A stretch of DNA of 64,000 nt from FLUQ01 sp031551515 (GTDB taxonomy: Bacteria > Desulfobacterota > Desulfovibrionia > Desulfovibrionales > Desulfovibrionaceae). The notes beneath the pieces are model-generated. The model saw only the letters and a list, made by a program, of their open reading frames with translations, was not told the DNA's origin and ran no database searches. The stretch lies in NCBI GenBank assembly GCA_031551515.1, contig JAVBNL010000048.1:39629-103628 (forward strand), written 5' to 3'. This document shows positions 62,754 through 64,000 of the stretch, piece after piece. The translations under genes and the position numbers were made by a program. Each line of letters starts with the position of its first letter. Position 1 is the first letter of the stretch.

Positions 62754-63806
62754 ATGATGGCTATGAAGAAGACCCAGTATCTGATGAACAAGTTGATGAA
62801 CTTCACGGAACTGGATGCATTTACGGCGCAAAAAAAAGCGGGCTCAACCAGCGCGTATTTCGAACTTTTGGATGAGTTTTCGGAGGCCGCGCCGGCGATT
62901 TTGTCATTGTTGACGCCCCCCGCCGATGAAGAGGAATTGGCCGCCTTTTTGCGCAGAATCAACGTGTTGCAAAAACGGCTGCTGGCCATAGGCTCGTCCC
63001 CCTTGCTCTGGCTGGCTGAAAAAGCCGCAGAATCGGCCAAATCAGGAAGTGTCGCAAAATGCGGCGATGAAATTTTCATTTTGTCGGGAAGAATAAAGGC
63101 GCTTTGCGTTCAGTTGGATGATGCGAAAGCCGACCCTGCCGCCGGGGGCGCGGCCTGCGCCCCGGCAGCCGAACCGGCGATACCGGAAGGGGGCAACCGT
63201 CCGTATGCCCCGGTCAAGCCGGAGTTGTTTGAAAAGGTGGCGATCCTCATCGAAAATTTCGAGAGAGATGACGCGCTGGTCATGCTGCGTTCCCTGCTCA
63301 GTTTTAAATACAATGATGAAATAGATTCCTGTCTTGCCACCATGTGCAGCAGTCTGGTCAATTTCGATTATGAATCGGCCGCAGCGCAGTCGAAGAAATT
63401 GCTGAAAATAGCGACCGAGCTGACTTCCGGCGTGGCCGCGCCGGTAAAAACGCGGGTTTTGGCGATTGACGACGTGCCCGATGTGCTGAACACGGTGAAA
63501 GCAGTGTTAAAGAATGAGTATGCCGTATACGGCGTCACCAACCACATGGCTGCTCTCAAGTTTCTTACCAGCAATACGGCGGACATCATCCTGCTCGATA
63601 TAGAAATGCCTGATATGAACGGTTTCGCGCTGCTGAACATCATCCGGAAAATCAAAGCGTATGAGATAACGCCCGTGCTTTTTCTTACGGGCAACGTCAG
63701 CGTGGAGAACGTCAAAAAAGCGCACAGCGCGGGCGCGCGCGATTTTATCAGAAAGCCGATCGACGCGGCCGTTCTGCTGACGAAGATCAAGAAGCACCTG
63801 CTCTGA
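62754..63806 (+). CDS. Response regulator with degenerate Hpt-like N-terminus
   Basis: This 350-residue protein has three parts. Residues about 15-110 align without gaps to an Hpt domain, but the phospho-His is Asn70 (RRINVLQKRLLAIGSSPL). Residues about 157-220 match the helical tail of the two hybrid kinases (FERDDALVMLRSLLSFKY to VNFDYESAAAQSKKL). A CheY-like receiver ends it (VLAIDDVPDVLNTVKAVL; phospho-Asp in IILLDIEMPDMNGFALL; KPIDAAVL). The start may be ATG 62754 or 62757; GTG 62718 overlaps the kinase stop. It has no output domain. It follows the kinase gene at once and is its probable partner. Confidence 0.85.
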   Translation: MMAMKKTQYLMNKLMNFTELDAFTAQKKAGSTSAYFELLDEFSEAAPAILSLLTPPADEEELAAFLRRINVLQKRLLAIGSSPLLWLAEKAAESAKSGSVAKCGDEIFILSGRIKALCVQLDDAKADPAAGGAACAPAAEPAIPEGGNRPYAPVKPELFEKVAILIENFERDDALVMLRSLLSFKYNDEIDSCLATMCSSLVNFDYESAAAQSKKLLKIATELTSGVAAPVKTRVLAIDDVPDVLNTVKAVLKNEYAVYGVTNHMAALKFLTSNTADIILLDIEMPDMNGFALLNIIRKIKAYEITPVLFLTGNVSVENVKKAHSAGARDFIRKPIDAAVLLTKIKKHLL

Positions 63807-63837
63807 ACACGCCGGTTGGCGCATGTCGCACGATGAA

Positions 63838-63861
63838 AGAGCCGCTGTTTTCAGCGGCTCT
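63838..63861 (+). terminator. Stem-loop after the final response regulator
   Basis: A perfect 10-bp stem (AGAGCCGCTG/CAGCGGCTCT) with a TTTT loop begins 32 bases after the stop codon. No T tract follows. Confidence 0.55.
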
Positions 63862-63871
63862 CAGACTGCTG

Positions 63872-63911
63872 ACAAAGCCCGAATTTGGCACAGACCAAAT
63901 TCGGGCTTTGT
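63872..63911. repeat. Long perfect hairpin near the window end
   Basis: A 17-bp perfect inverted repeat (ACAAAGCCCGAATTTGG/CCAAATTCGGGCTTTGT) with a six-base loop. It could be a strong terminator or part of a mobile-element end; the sequence stops too soon to tell. The remaining bases to 64000 hold no gene I can support. Confidence 0.55.
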
Positions 63912-64000
63912 GTCTTTCGACAGAGTTCAGGCTTGTTGAGGATTTCGAGTTTGCCCGGAGTGCACAGGTGCAAAAATATTCAGTAAAATATGCCAGATGA

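Noticed and set aside
63806..64000. Left end of an insertion sequence (the stretch CAGACTGCTGACAAAG looked IS1182-like)
   Set aside because: No transposase, no matching inverted repeat and no target duplication are visible before the window ends.

Overview
The window is GC-rich bacterial chromosome with tightly packed genes. It most likely comes from the Desulfovibrionaceae or a close relative among anaerobic sulfate/sulfite reducers. The indicators are a split-Soret-type cytochrome c with a Tat signal, a flagellar cluster in the order motA, two MotB-family genes, fliL, fliN, a lone UbiD-family decarboxylase, and a PrpR-type sigma-54 activator. No genus is proved by the sequence alone.

Layout. 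1-3328 (minus strand) is a flagellar stator/switch operon. 3374-7274 (minus) carries yggS, era and tex. 7363-14763 holds a UbiD-family decarboxylase, a ClC channel, a DinB-like protein, a HesB/IscA-like protein, prmA, an endonuclease III-like glycosylase and an EnvC-like murein hydrolase activator. The last leads into the S41 protease and the YibQ-type deacetylase (to 17714). 17820-23769 carries cysK, lplA, a Nudix hydrolase, glgA and glgB. 24884-29947 is a divergent locus: citCDEF-type lyase genes on minus and methylaspartate ammonia-lyase (mal) on plus. This arrangement points to citramalate cleavage in glutamate fermentation at least as much as to citrate use. 36463-40932 is a second regulated catabolic locus: a PrpR/sigma-54 activator divergent from a KdgT-type permease and a LarA-family racemase, with a clear sigma-54 promoter between them. 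41065-48353 holds a SNF2 helicase, an orphan peptide-binding protein and the bifunctional (p)ppGpp enzyme. 48495-48881 is a tRNA array (Gly-Cys-Gly-Gly), followed by a stub resembling the start of a BenE transporter and an RraA-family aldolase gene. 51613-63806 is a signalling block: HD-GYP response regulator, purine-type permease, hybrid kinase, divergent chemoreceptor, second hybrid kinase, and a response regulator with a degenerate phosphotransfer domain.

Most unusual points: (1) mal next to citCDEF; (2) two long gene-end palindromes at 23762-23888 and 36351-36460 that share a conserved core but have different outer arms; (3) the PrpR-like/KdgT/LarA locus with its sigma-54 promoter; (4) a signalling block in which three proteins share an unnamed C-terminal helical tail, one has Asn where Hpt domains have His, and one kinase has duplicated cysteine-bearing PAS domains with locally AT-rich coding sequence.
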